Shown: one piece after another, positions 1-12,212 of the stretch
Position numbering within the stretch: the stretch's first letter is position 1
Layout of the letters: the number at the start of each line of letters is the position of its first letter
Source: Lutraria lutraria
Taxonomy: Eukaryota > Mollusca > Bivalvia > Venerida > Mactridae
Assembly (NCBI GenBank): GCA_964023205.1
Contig: OZ026841.1
Location: forward strand, 32,564,399 to 32,628,398
Direction: 5' to 3'
Length of the DNA stretch: 64,000 bases
Notes under the pieces: generated by a model
What the model saw: only the letters and a program-made list of their open reading frames with translations
The model's database searches: none
What the model was told of the DNA's origin: nothing
Program-made: the position numbers and the translations under genes

Positions 1-828
1 GACCTCGAATGTCCCTAGATGTTTCTGTAAACAATGAAGTATGGTATTTAAGTCTTGTGGAATGAAACGGAGGAATACAATATTTCCATTTTTTAGACCA
101 TGAAGACAAACATTATTTGTCGTTGTTTTTAAACGTGTATTGTGTAGGCACTAAATAGTCGAATACATACGGTTAAATGATAAATGATATTTTGAATTAT
201 TGTTGTATTTTCAACAATAATGTTGGAATAAAAAGTTCGCACATCACTATAAACCATCCAATATTCATATCTATTTGATTTGGTGAAAAGTGGTGAAATT
301 ATGTTCAGGCGGAACTTGCTAATTTTATCCAAATTAGCGTGTCATCCCTTATGGCAAATTTCGTATCGAAGTATAGATTAATATGACAGCTGTCAAAGTA
401 TAACCGCATTTAATTCCAGTTATTAATTCTATTGTCGAATAAAATTAATGGATCTGTCACTAACTCTTTTACCATATATTTGGCATGGCTTCATCTTTAA
501 GCATTTCTTTTGATTCAAAGTGACAGCTGGATTATAAAATGAATATAATTCTGTCACAATGTTACAAAGTGATGACTACAGATAATCATGTACTACATGG
601 GAAATCGGAGTATAGGGAAAAATGCTTGTTTTGTTGAGACCAGAATGATACTGTTTTTATCACAATTGTATGTTTTATCAGAAGAAACCGAAGGAATAAT
701 ATTTTGATGTACAATTAAACCTAAAATAATGGTACACATGTATTTTAAGACCAACTGACTGTTTAAATATCATAAGTCTTGATTTACGAAACAATAGTGA
801 TTTACGACCCTCGGTGAAACGGTATTTG
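1..828. other. AT-rich sequence, nothing recognised
   Basis: I see only AT-rich unique-looking DNA here. The short minus-strand reading frame near 129-332 has no family motif and no splice context. Confidence 0.5.
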
Positions 829-1305
829 TTATAAATCAAATTGTATTAACCAACTCGACCAAATTGATTTATTGTCATGAAATTCGTGGAAGTCATGAAT
901 ATCAACAAGTAAAATTGGATTGTCGCCTTGTAACTCCTGTATGTTATTAACCTCAAAAGTAGTTGTCATCTTCATCGTCAACGATTCTGGGTGAATACAT
1001 TTGTAATGTAGCACAATGATTACGGAATGTTTTGCTTGTTCATTGTTTACTTCATGTCGTTTTGATGATTTCCTTATTTTTAAGAAATATTTCAATAAAA
1101 CCGGGGAATAAAATGTATGAATGTATTCAATGAAATGCTGAGAATGAAAATTCGTAAAATTTGAAAATGGTGGCATGAAATGAAAATTCGTAAAATTTGA
1201 AAATAATGGTATGAAATGAAAATTGAATATTTCTGAATTCCTGAAAAAGAACACAACACTGACCAATGATCGACCGAACACACAAACAACTCTAATAAAT
1301 AACAA
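829..1305 (-). other. 158-codon open frame containing a 36-base repeat, function unknown
   Basis: This is the longest open frame outside the tandem arrays. It reads from 1305 down to 829 on the minus strand. The N-terminal third contains the 36-base repeat (a multiple of three), which keeps the frame open and produces repeated FSNFTNFHF-like peptides. The C-terminal half (about residues 80-158) is not repetitive and has a mixed, protein-like composition with KRHEVNNEQAK and EVNNIQELQGDNP. I do not recognise a domain. It could be a lineage-specific exon or a chance frame helped by the repeat. No promoter, splice site or polyadenylation signal decides between these. Confidence 0.2.
1143..1235 (+). 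repeat. 36-base tandem repeat, about 2.5 copies
   Basis: The word TGAAAATTCGTAAAATTTGA starts at 1145 and again at 1181, and a third, changed copy starts at 1217. The period is therefore 36 bases. It lies inside the minus-strand open frame at 829-1305. Confidence 0.85.
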
Positions 1306-2583
1306 AGAGCGTTTTCTTTAAAAATATTAACACAGTTTATGTCGATGATTCACACACATACAAATGTTGTATTTACAACTAAGAATAGAACAGTTTATTT
1401 AAAAAATAGTTCCGGGATATAACTTTACAATGATTATGGTTCATTATATACATATTGTGCATTCGGTTTTGTTCGGTTTCTTCGTGTTTTTTTTCGTGTA
1501 GTTGTGGTGTGTCTGTACGTACGTCCGTCTGAATGTACATGGATGTTGACACTGTAGGGATTGGAATGAATCCCCACAAAAACATTACACAGTATAAGGT
1601 AGAATATACATACATACACACCTTATACTTTATATATGAATACAACATTTTATATAAAAAAACACTACAAAATACATGTACATGTCTGACTATAGCAGAC
1701 GCTATAATATATAGTTTGGTGTACTGAGATAATGGGAGAAAATGTACTTAGCTTTTTAAGTTTTATTGAAATAAGATGTGAACTGGGGTAAACCTCGATG
1801 TATAAGTCAGGTCCCCTTAACCCCATCCCCTCCCCCCAGTTGCATTGAGTTTGGATTATTACAGGCAATGACTTAAACTAGTGATAGAAATCTAATCCTA
1901 ACATTAAAAGCCTTGTAAATGACACCCTTAAAATCATCACCTATTTTCATGACCTAAAATATGCCCCATCGTCTAAGGTATACCGAAACCTACACACTTA
2001 TATAATCCTAACATATATAAGAATAGAACAATCTTATTTAAAAATACCACATAATACATGAACAAATAAACCAAACATGTTCACCTAAATATAAACCCAC
2101 ACTGATAAAAAAGCAGTCTAATCTCTCCAAAGAGGCTCTCTCTTCAGAAACAACATCAATTCAAAAGCAGCATGATCTTTCCCATTACTCAATTTAATTA
2201 AAAAGTATGAATTTATCATCTCTAGAGTAACAACCGCTCAACATAATATTTTTGCTACTTCCAAAGAGTGTTGCTTTGTAGAACTTGCGTTGTAGATTCT
2301 TTTTACATCACTACATTGTGCATGGTCGTCTTTACACACACATACAAATTACAAGCTGTATTTATGAATTAAGCTTTAAGTTCAGCAATATGCAAATTTA
2401 AATATATATTGAAGTACATACATGTCACAACATAAATATACGAATGTTATAAATAGAAGATAAAATGACAGGTTGTCAGCCTCGTCAGATCTATGACTTT
2501 TGATTTTATACTGGCCAAATTTAAGATTGTAAACAACGAGTCGAATTCCTAACACTTAAGTCATGTTTTATGTTTTACAATAC
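1306..2583. other. AT-rich sequence, nothing recognised
   Basis: Short frames on both strands overlap one another and carry no motif. A C-rich run lies near 1817-1840. I see no exon or element I can support. Confidence 0.5.
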
Positions 2584-2760
2584 TTACAATCTATATACAC
2601 TGATAAATGTAAAAGCTGCATAGAAACAGCCATGTAATAGGTACAGTGCGAGTTTTTTAAAGTGTCTTCTAGCAGACGTTGCAGATTGGTAGTCACCATT
2701 CTCAAGCATATTTATCTTTAAGATTAACCCAACGTGTAGGAGTATGCATAGATGTTTTAC

Positions 2761-2917
2761 AAAAAAACTGTAAAACTGACATTGACTTTCCACATCAGCC
2801 ATGGAATCTGTTGTCGCGAGTTCATCACACGTTCCTGTAAGGTTGTGATAATTCACGGCGGCGCATTCTGTGTTTGTCAGACATAACTGTTCCTGTCCTC
2901 GTTTGTTTTGACACCAG
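2761..2917 (-). CDS. PAN/apple-like extracellular domain exon (partial gene)
   Basis: On the minus strand a good acceptor (pyrimidine-rich run, then TTTTCAG, ending at 2918) leads into an open frame starting WCQNKRGQEQLCL. It continues with TECAAVNYHNLTGTC and ends with a cysteine and an aromatic FYSFF. The order Cys, Leu-Cys, Glu-Cys-x-x-Val-Asn-Tyr, Gly-x-Cys, Cys, Phe-Tyr matches the PAN/apple fold, a disulphide-rich module of secreted and cell-surface proteins that binds proteins or sugars. The 3' boundary is uncertain. A GTAAAA donor at 2760 gives this interval, but the frame stays open to a stop near 2584, so it may be a terminal exon. The first base completes a split codon. The other exons of the gene were not found. 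Confidence 0.55.
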
Positions 2918-3950
2918 CTGAAAACTCAATACAAAAAAAACATACCAACATCTTGCCAATTCGACAATTGGTTACAAATCAGTTCAAACATGCTGATATC
3001 ATTCAAAGCATTTTGAATTCTAGTATACATTCAGAAAATCTAGCCAATACCAGATTATTGAAGACAAAAGATTTATAGTTTGTACGACGTACGTAGCGTT
3101 TTATTTAGCACTGAAATTAAGACCCTATTACTAGTATCTAACAAGAAATACCGGTATCTTACTATTTAACACTTTTGGCTAGTTTTCAAGGCATAGTAAG
3201 TGTTTCAATACATTATATCCTACCGCAAATGTCACATTGAAATCTTAGAGTGAAAGTTACTTTATAAGCTCTCCGTGCCTGACACTAGCGCATTAGCTCA
3301 TTTAAAATTAAGTCTTAATATTTAATCAATATTTATTGAAATAAATATTATTATCTTCATCGAAACGATATTCTTGAAATCGGTTCTCGTGGATTTTATT
3401 TGTCGCATATTCGTTTATGAGACATTTTGAACAAAAGTCGTTCTAAGACCTCTAAGAAGAAATAAAGGTAGAATTTGTTGCTTAGAATATAATATTTGTT
3501 ATTCCTTCCTATTATCGTTAACCATTGAATATCACACGCTCTACAGTCGAATCGTGAGGATGTGTCAAACACAGCAGCAATGATTTATCTAAATCTCTAT
3601 CCATATCTGTCGTCGGTTAACTTTATCGTTAATACGCCTCGGATTAATTCTTGATCAGAACGTTATTTACAGAATATACTGGCAATTACATGTATAACGA
3701 ATTAATAAAAGGCAAAACATATTCCATTCTACCTACAGTATATTACATATCGTACTCAACCGAAGAAATGTTTAAAGTCTTAGGTACATGACATCGTTAG
3801 TTCCTATGATCATCATTCTTATAATTTTAGGATAATGGTATACGGTTTCATTGACTCTTTGACACAATTTATATAACACCGAAGCCCAAAATCGTACCTC
3901 TAAATATCGCAGTGTTGTCTCAATATCATGTTTGTCAATGAAACGTGCCT
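2918..3950. other. AT-rich sequence, nothing recognised
   Basis: This lies upstream, on the minus strand, of the PAN-like exon and would be its intron. I searched it for a second cysteine-rich exon and did not find one. Confidence 0.45.
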
Positions 3951-3964
3951 TTTCAAAACCAGGT

Positions 3965-4216
3965 TGAGTTGATCGATGATCGAGTGGCAATGCGCTGGAC
4001 AACTAAATCAAAGTTTATATATTCGATTCTCGACTTCGCTTTTAGCGTTTCCCATGGACGCATTTTCAGTGTTTCCATCCCAACTACTGTGCCAAGTTCT
4101 GGGTCTAGAAAATCGCATGATAAACATTGAGGCGTGTATCGGTTCCTTACACCGAGCAAGATAAAGAACCAAGACAAACTATTCGAAAAGAGTACAATAC
4201 AATACAATACAAATAC
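3965..4216 (+). mobile_element. tRNA-derived SINE with pentamer tail
   Basis: The head carries an A-box-like TGATCGAGTGG at 3977 and a B-box-like TATTCGATTCT about 41 bases later, which is tRNA spacing. A body follows with TTACACCGAGCAAGATAAAG, and the 3' end is a run of ACAAT pentamers (about 4193-4213), a common SINE tail. Reading frames on both strands across this interval are probably accidental. The family name was not determined. Confidence 0.6.
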
Positions 4217-5843
4217 CCGGTTCTCCTGTATCTTCTCTCCACTATCCCTAGGAGCTCGGAAAAGACAATATCTGTCGACAGAAGTATAGAAGCATTTAAA
4301 CCAACGAATTTCGAATAATGAGGGACGATCATTAAACTAGTTCGTTGTGTTGTGGTTATCAGCGACTCCTCACAACATTAAACACTACACTGTCTTCATG
4401 TACGAGTGTTGAGATTTTTAATGGGACTCTTTTGCAATTTCACTAAAAGCTCCAAAAAAGATTAAAAAGTCTTAAGGACATAAAACTACCATTATATACC
4501 ATCTAAAATGAATAAACCTGTCATACAATTCATTCTTTAATGCTCGAATCCAATGTTCTACATTTATGGTCAGTGTTTAAGGGCAACGTTGCAATACTTA
4601 AAATGCAATATCAAACTACGACGCAAACTAATCATGGTTGTTTTTATTCACTTCGTCAAACACCAACGTTATTAGGTAACCAAAATTTATAGGTAACGAA
4701 TAAAAGTCAGGGTCACTCAAATAAAAATAACCTGACACAACAACATATCATTAAAAAGTAGGGCCGATAGTTAACCCGAGTTTGCACCAGATTCAGACGT
4801 GATCACGTAATTCTAAATATTATTGAATAAAAACAACTCCTTTGCTCTTATTTAAAACCAGTATTTTACGTTCATATTCAGCGACTCGTATTATTATTTG
4901 TAAGCCGCAGTTTGAACATTCGACTTCCGCAGGTGAACTCGATGTTTACGTCGCCATTTTATGTAAAGTATAAATCAATACGACTAGATATTAATTCGCC
5001 ACGTAATATCAAGATAATGTTAACAAGAACAACTATAACAAAACGTCATAGACGAATTACAAGAAGCATTGGTTTAAGTTGTTTGTATGAAGTTGCTTTT
5101 ATTCATTCCTCCATTATGGAGAGTATATCATATTTACAAGTTGTAGATAATACACATATTTTGACAATCATGAATATTTGAAAAATGAATACATTCATGT
5201 ATATTTCATATGTACATGGTATTACCATACCATACATCAATGGAATAAAGTACACCCTAAATACTACCAAATCCACCATAGTCTGATAATTATGATAAAA
5301 TCACAATAAACTTGCATCTAATGATGTTCCCGATATTATGCCACGTTAACATCATAGAACGATGCCTACATTACTTATTTGGGTTTCAACAACAGAGCAG
5401 ACGAACAGATTCAGTCAAACAGGACAGGTAACGCGACGAATAGCCGGTCGAAATCACCATTAGCCAATCAAATGGCCAGGATTAGCCAAACTAGTAATAG
5501 ACAATACAGTAACTACTCGCAAACAGCTATAATAAACAAATACTCGTAGGTATAATTCGTCTAGAAAAGGCAGTAACATATAAATCGATGGTAGTTTATT
5601 ACAGATGCAAGTATACATGTAGAGAAATTACTGACCCATCTAACGAAAACCGAATATTTCTACTATTTTTACGGAAACAGGATATGCAAAATAGCGCTAT
5701 TTCATTGGCTAGCAGCGGAAATGCAGGTTTAATTCTACTAACTTGAATATGCCATGTACTTATTTAGAGACATAACTCGTTCCATGTGGTTACAATAAAA
5801 TGAAATATATTTAAATCCAACACACTTATTTGAAAAAAAATAC
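4217..5843. other. AT-rich sequence, nothing recognised
   Basis: Several short frames exist (for example 4912-5181, plus), but none has a motif or convincing splice sites. Confidence 0.45.
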
Positions 5844-5993
5844 CAGGTACGTCAGTATATTCACCCCTGAGTTTAGTTGAGACCTTGTGTGGCTTTCTTT
5901 TTAACCAAGCTTTAACCTGTCGTGGAGTCGAAGGAAAGTAGATATGTATACGATTATACTGGAAAGTGATTTTGATGTAATCATCTTCCAAAA
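5844..5993 (-). CDS. Candidate coding exon, unknown protein
   Basis: On the minus strand an acceptor ending GCACTCAG is followed at 5993 by an open frame beginning LEDDYIKITFQYNRIHIYF and containing STPRQVKAWLKRKPHK. The peptide is basic and protein-like. Two donors are possible: CAG|GTTAAA after 5917, or CTG|GTATTT after 5844. The frame also stays open to 5764, so it could be a terminal exon. I do not recognise the family. Base composition is richer in GC than the flanks, which favours an exon, but the evidence is modest. Confidence 0.3.
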
Positions 5994-6690
5994 CTGAGTG
6001 CTAGTCTAAGAAACTCTAAAGTTCTAAAGACTCTATAGTCACAGACTTCTGTTGTATTCATGATATGCAACAACTACAAAGCAATAACCGGATATTAAAC
6101 TTCTAGACAGGTAATATGATAAAAGCAATATGGTATCAGTCATATTTACTATGTCAATGATCTTCTCACTTCACGACGTCTATGAATAAAATGACCGAGA
6201 GGTCAGTTCATGACTGAAAAAAAAACAGGCCAATGAATCTTAATGTCCTCAAATACTATGGTCTACATGTATATAGAAATGTGTTCTTTATACTTAACCG
6301 CTCACAATATTATCAAAGAAATGTTAATCACCAGTGCATCATCACGAAACGTTTTTGTTCTAAGTCGGTCGACAATCATTCATAATTAAATGATGCCAGT
6401 GTAACTATATGAAGATAATCTTATTCATGCGTATTTTAATCTTTCGAAAGCAAATTGACGATGGGTGTAATTTAAAATTCAAATACTTCAATATACGAAA
6501 GCGATGTACGAGTCTTTGATTTGCAGCCACACATGGAACCGATGAGACTGGGAGAAACCCGGTTGTCAATTAGCAATCTATCACAAAGTTTGATCATGCT
6601 AAAAAGCCTCCAATTTAACATTAGACAAGTTAATAATACAAAAATATGTTAATGCATGCCAAATGATGGAACTCATTACATTGTAATCTT
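5994..6690. other. AT-rich sequence, nothing recognised
   Basis: Nothing supported was seen between the candidate exon and the dispersed repeat copy that begins near 6691. Confidence 0.45.
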
Positions 6691-7598
6691 ATCATAACAA
6701 GGGTTTAACTTAATCGTGATATTATTGTCGTTACTCCTATTGTTTGCTAAACAAGACCAGCGTCGGTTTATTGTTGTTCGGTACGAACAATAAAGTTATT
6801 ACCGTATTTCAAAAATCGCTTAGTTTTCATAAAATCTACATACCGAACAACTTCCATTAACCTTCCGCCCACGAACATAGTTCTTTTTCTTTTCAATTCA
6901 ATGGCATAAATAAACAAATTCAAATATTAAGTGCATATACATAAGTCAAAATAAGACGGCTGTGCAATATCGTAAACTAGCAACACAAAACAGTCATAAA
7001 CAATCTAAACAATCCTTTCTCTAGGATTACTACAATATTTACTAGTATCAGTACACACATTTCACGGAAGGATGACGTCATAATCCTCGTGCTTTATATG
7101 CTAATTTAATCTGGTTCCTAGCTTCTATTGTAAACATATAGAAGTCTTCATTGAATGCATGGACGATACGATGATAACTAGAGTGTCAACTAGATATTTA
7201 AAAAAGTGGTGGAAATTTTAATCGATTGATTTAATGCTTATATATAACGTGTAACTTTTTCTTCGAGTGTGTCTTCATGTATGAGATATTGCATTCTGCA
7301 TAAGTTGAGTATACGAAGAAGCAGGTAATGTAGACTATATAATATCATGCTATTTGCTGAACTACTTTTGTTTGTGGATCAGATGGGATTCATAAATCAA
7401 AGTACTGAAAGTACATGGAACGGGAACAATTTTAACAACTGCATAGCGGGTGTAGAAAAGCGTTAGTAGTACTTAAGTCTGCATCCAAATTCATGTGCGA
7501 ACTATCATTCGGATTCAAATACTCACCCTACAAAGAAATTCAACTTTTGACTGCTTTGTAGTTCCGTACAACAGCAGAACCTTCAGAGCTTTGATTTA
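6691..7598 (+). repeat. Dispersed repeat family, copy A (internal segment only)
   Basis: This block is strongly similar over its whole length to the reverse complement of 20776-21640. Shared landmarks include ATCATAACAAGGGTTTAAC, TTCTTCGAGTGTGTCTTCAT and AACAGCAGAACCTTCAGAGC. It has no open frame of note. It lacks the left and right ends that flank the matching block in copy B. It may therefore be an independent element, or the core of one that carried other ends into copy B. Confidence 0.8.
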
Positions 7599-7924
7599 TT
7601 TATTGGGATGCTCACCATGTTAACAAACAAATTTCTATTTATTGTATTGTTCCATCACATTGCCGTCTGCGGATTTAGTTGATTGAATCTATACACAAGG
7701 TTTATTGTCTTGCAATCGCATCACTTCAAATTTTTTCTAACGGATATCAGCTAAGATATATTTTTGTTTGAATGCATCCGAAAGTTTAGGAAAAACTGCT
7801 GAATGGGTGACCTCAATGTCTGTGTAAAGGAATGTGTTTTGCTTATGTTAATACTACAAAAAAGAATTGCCAATTAACCTATGTTCCCTCCATGTGATAT
7901 AGTTTTGGGAAATAACCCAGTAAT
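7599..7924. other. Short spacer, nothing recognised
   Basis: AT-rich sequence between repeat copy A and the inverted minisatellite array. No feature was seen. Confidence 0.4.
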
Positions 7925-8430
7925 ATAATGAATCGATCAGCGCATGTGCTGTATCATAGGACAAAAACTAAAAATGAAGCATTGGTCCGTACAAATGATA
8001 ATTGTCAGGGCAATGTATGAAGCATCGAGCCCTTCATGTGCTGTATCTAAGAACAATGACATGATCATATGACACTTGCATGTGTTGTATCCTTGTATCG
8101 TGCCATGTGTGTGTTCTATCTTAAGACAATAACATGGTGATATGACACATGTATCTGTTTTATCTTCGCATCGTGCCATGTTTGTGCTGCATACTAGCAT
8201 CGTGTCATGCTTGTGCTGAATCTTAACATCGTGTCATTTATTATGCTGTATCATAGGACAATGTCATTGTCATATTGGCAATGCATATGTAGTATTCTAG
8301 CATCGTGTCATGCATGTGTTGTATCTTAGGACAATAACAAGGTAGTAGGAAACATCGTGCAGTATGATTGGACAACATATGAAACATACTGTCATGTTGG
8401 TGCTGTATCTGAGGATAATAACAATTTAAT
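7925..8430 (-). repeat. Diverged, inverted array of the 52-base minisatellite
   Basis: Repeated words such as CATGTGTTGTATCTTAGGAC and GCATCGTGTCATG are the reverse complement of the unit in the large array at 9472-11972. Copies are far more diverged than in that array. Many are shortened to about 30 bases, keeping only the GCATCGT...GTATCTT half. The frame at 7937-8200 (minus) is a by-product of the repeat. Confidence 0.75.
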
Positions 8431-9471
8431 GTGTAACATTATATATTTACTATATTGTAACTTTAGAGAAGCCATCCCGAAACATATTCATAATACATTC
8501 CTTTGTGGACTTAAGATAATAACTATCTAATTTCCGGTTATCGCCCTGAACAAGTTAATTTCAGAAACGAATGGACCATAGTAAGCTGTTACGATCGTTG
8601 TTGCTTTTCTGACATGAATGCTAGATGGTTAAAGTATTTCAACAATACTTGCTTTGAATTTCGAAGAATGGATTGTTAGTAAAACGTTATATGTTTACAG
8701 ATAGCAATCCGAGTTTGCATCTCTTGTAACAATATGTAACACTACAACATTTCGACTGACGATTTCATGTTGCGATCTATATCTTTGGATTTAATAAGTT
8801 TCATGTGAATCACAACAAACAAACTTAAAACAATATTAATCAGCCTACATAGACGTTTTAATTCATTACTATCTAATGTATATGGTACACATTTTAAAAA
8901 ATGATGAAATCCAATTAACAAAATATTCATGCGATGTCCTAAAATGTCTATATGAAGACCACTGTATTAAACCATTCCATTTTTGAACGATTTATCTTAT
9001 TACATATTATTTATGACAGATCATGAATATTTATCAAATACTTGCATCTTTTCTAAATTAAGTCCAAATTTTAAACGTCAAATAGAGTTTTTTCTTTGAT
9101 TATATATTACAGTCAAACATGTGAACTAATACCAGCCTTGTAAAGGACACAATGTGACCTTTATTGATATCCCACGTTCCATATGGATTACCATTGATTA
9201 CATCTAATGGTTATTGACGTCTTTCCTTCCTGCTTCTGGTGATCTAAAGAGGTAAACAAGTTTAGTGAAACCATTGGAATACGATTGGAAAATTCCAGGA
9301 AGATAGCTGATCCGTGGTATTGCTCCTTTAAAGACAATCAATTAGTCGCACGTGTGGTGTAATTCATAAAGTTTCTCTCCTGCCTACGGACTTTACCACA
9401 GTTTTAAAAGGGTTCAGACGATGAATCGTAGGCAATGCCAAATGTATTGTTTAGAAACATCAGATACACAG
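8431..9471. other. Spacer between the two opposed arrays, nothing recognised
   Basis: About 1 kb of AT-rich sequence separates the arrays. The short frame at 8742-8930 (minus) has no motif. Confidence 0.45.
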
Positions 9472-11972
9472 GGCGATGCTTCATACTTATTGGTTACTGT
9501 CCTAAGATACAACACATTCATGGTACGATAGTTCATACTTCCTGGTGACTGTCTTAAGATACAACACATTCATGGTACGATGCTTCATACTTCATGGTTA
9601 CTGTCTTAAGTTACAACACATTCATGGTACGATGCTTCATACTTCCTTGCCACTGTCTTAAGATACAACACATTCATGGTACGATGCTTCATACTTCCTG
9701 GTGACTGTCTTAAGATACAACACATTCATGATACGATGTTTCATACTTCCTGGTTACTGTCTTAAGATACAACACATTCATGGTACGATGCTTCATACTT
9801 CCTTGTTACTGTCCTAAGATACAACACATTCATGGTACGATAGTTCATACTTCATGGTTACTGTCGTAAGATACAACACGTTCATGGTACGATGCTTCAT
9901 ACTTCCTGGTGACTGTCCTTAGATACAACACATTCATGGTACGAAGCTTCATACTTCCTGGTTACTGTCTTAAGATACAACACATTCATGGTACGATGCT
10001 TCATACTTCCTGGTTACTGTCTTAAGATACAACACATTCATGGTACGATGCTTCATACTTCCTGGTTACTGTCCTAAGATACAACACATTCATGGTACGA
10101 TAGTTCATACTTCATGGTTACTGTCGTAAGATACAACACGTTCATGGTACGATGCTTCATACTTCCTGGTGACTGTCCTTAGATACAACACATTCATGGT
10201 ACGAAGCTTCATACTTCCTGGTTACTGTCTTAAGATACAACACATGCATGGTACGATGCTTCATACTTCCTGGTTACTGTCTTAAGATACAACACATTCA
10301 TGGTACGATGCTTCATACTTCATGGTTACTGTCTTAAGATACAACACATGCATGGTACGATGCTTCATACTTCCTGGTGACTGTCCTTAGATACAACACA
10401 TTCATGGTACGATGCTTCATACTTCCTGGTCACTGTCTTAAGATATAACACATTCATGGTACGATGCTTCATACTTCCTGGTAACTGTCCTAAGATACAA
10501 CACATTCATGGTACGATGCTTCATACTTCCTGGTCACTGTCTTAAGATACAACACATTCATGGTACGATGCTTCATACTTCCTGGTCACTGTCTTAAGAT
10601 ACAACACATTCATGGTACGATGCTTCATACTTCATGGTTACTGTCTTAAGATACAACACATGCATGGTACGATGCTTCATACTTCCTGGTGACTGTCCTT
10701 AGATACAACACATTCATGGTACGATGCTTCATACTTCCTGGTCACTGTCTTAAGATATAACACATTCATGGTACGATGCTTCATACTTCCTGGTTACTGT
10801 CCTAAGATACAACACATTCATGGTACGATGCTTCATACTTCCTGGTCACTGTCTTAAGATACAACACATTCATGGTACGATGCTTCATACTTCCTGGTCA
10901 CTGTCTTAAGATACAACACATTCATGGTACGATGCTTTATACTTCCTGGTGACTGTCTTAAGATACGACACATTCATGGTACGATAGTTCATACTTCATG
11001 GTTACTGTCTTAAGATACAACACATTCATGGTACGATGCTTCATACTTCCTGGTCACTGTCTTAAGATACAACACATTCATGGTACGATGCTTCATACTT
11101 CCTAGTCACTGTCTTTAGATACAACACATTCATGGTACGATGCTTCATACTTCCTGGTCACTGTCTTAAGATACAACACATTCATGGTACGATGCTTCAT
11201 ACTTCCTGGTTACTGTCCTAAGATACAACACATTCATGGTACGATAGTTCATTCTTCCTGGTTGCTGTCCTAAGATACAACACATTCATGGTACGATAGT
11301 TCATACTTCCTGGTTACTGTCCTAAGATACAACACATTCATGGTACGATGCTTCATACTTCCTGGTTACTGTCTTAAGATACAACACATTCAAGGTACGA
11401 TGCTTCATACTTCCTGGTTATTGTCCTAAGATACAACACATTCATGGTACGATAGTTCATTCTTCCTGGTTACTGTCCTAAGACACAACTCATTCATGGT
11501 ACGATACTTCATACTTCCTGGTCACTGTCTTAAGATACAACACATTCATGGTACGAAGCTTCATACTTCCTGGTGACTGTCTTAAGATACAACACATTCA
11601 TGATACGATGTTTCGTACTTCCTGGTTACTGTCTTAAGATACAACACATTCATGGTACGATGCTTCATACTTCCTGGTTACTGTCCTAAGATACAACACA
11701 TTCATGGTACGATAGTTCATTCTTCCTGGTTGCTGTCCTAAGATACAACACATTCATGGTACGATAGTTCATACTTCCTGGTTACTGTCCTAAGATACAA
11801 CACATTCATGATACGATGTTTCATACTTCCTGGTTACTGTCCTAATATATAACACATTCATGGTACGATGCTTCCTACTTCCTCGTGACAGTCCTAAGAT
11901 ACAATACATTCATGACACGATACTTCATACTTTCTGGTTACTGTCCTGAGATACAGCAAATCATGTCACGAT
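9472..11972 (+). repeat. 52-base minisatellite, about 48 copies
   Basis: The unit runs as TTCATACTTCCTGGTTACTG, then TCTTAAGATACAACACATTC, then ATGGTACGATGC. Successive CTGTCTTAAG words at 9549 and 9601 give the period of 52. Copies differ mainly at a few sites (GGTTACTG/GGTCACTG/GGTGACTG, TCTTAAG/TCCTAAG/TCCTTAG, GATGC/GATAG/GAAGC). The unit contains stops and is not coding. The last units before 11972 are the most diverged. Confidence 0.97.
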
Positions 11973-12212
11973 GTTTGTTTGTTTGTTTAAATCAAGTTGT
12001 ACGCCCCTTTTCAACAGTCAGAGTCATATGAGACGGTCAGTTTACCCGATCATCGCGCCTTGGATGAACCAGTACTAGACTCCCATCCTCCGTAAGCAAT
12101 TGCGTACATGAGACATTGTCGGTAGTGGGGCTCTATCCCACGACTCTCTATCAGTGATAGATGTGAGTGATTTGAAGCCAGCTACGTTAACTACCTGTTA
12201 TTGGAGCTTGCG
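11973..12212 (-). mobile_element. SINE-like element with (TTTG)n-side tail and tRNA-like head
   Basis: Read on the minus strand, the element begins near 12206 with an A-box-like TTAACGTAGCTGG. A degenerate B-box-like GTGGGATAGAGCCCC follows, then a body containing ATGTACGCAATTGC, and the element ends in CAAACAAACAAAC at about 11973-11986. The tail abuts the last unit of the minisatellite. This resembles the abundant bivalve SINE type with such tails. The exact family is not assigned. Confidence 0.5.

Noticed and set aside
9472..11972. CRISPR-like array
   Set aside because: The 52-base units are contiguous and all parts repeat, with no unique spacers, and the genome is animal-like.
12147..12163. 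tet-operator-like palindrome TCTATCAGTGATAGATG
   Set aside because: It lies inside a SINE body. The likeness to the bacterial operator is a coincidence of a short palindrome.
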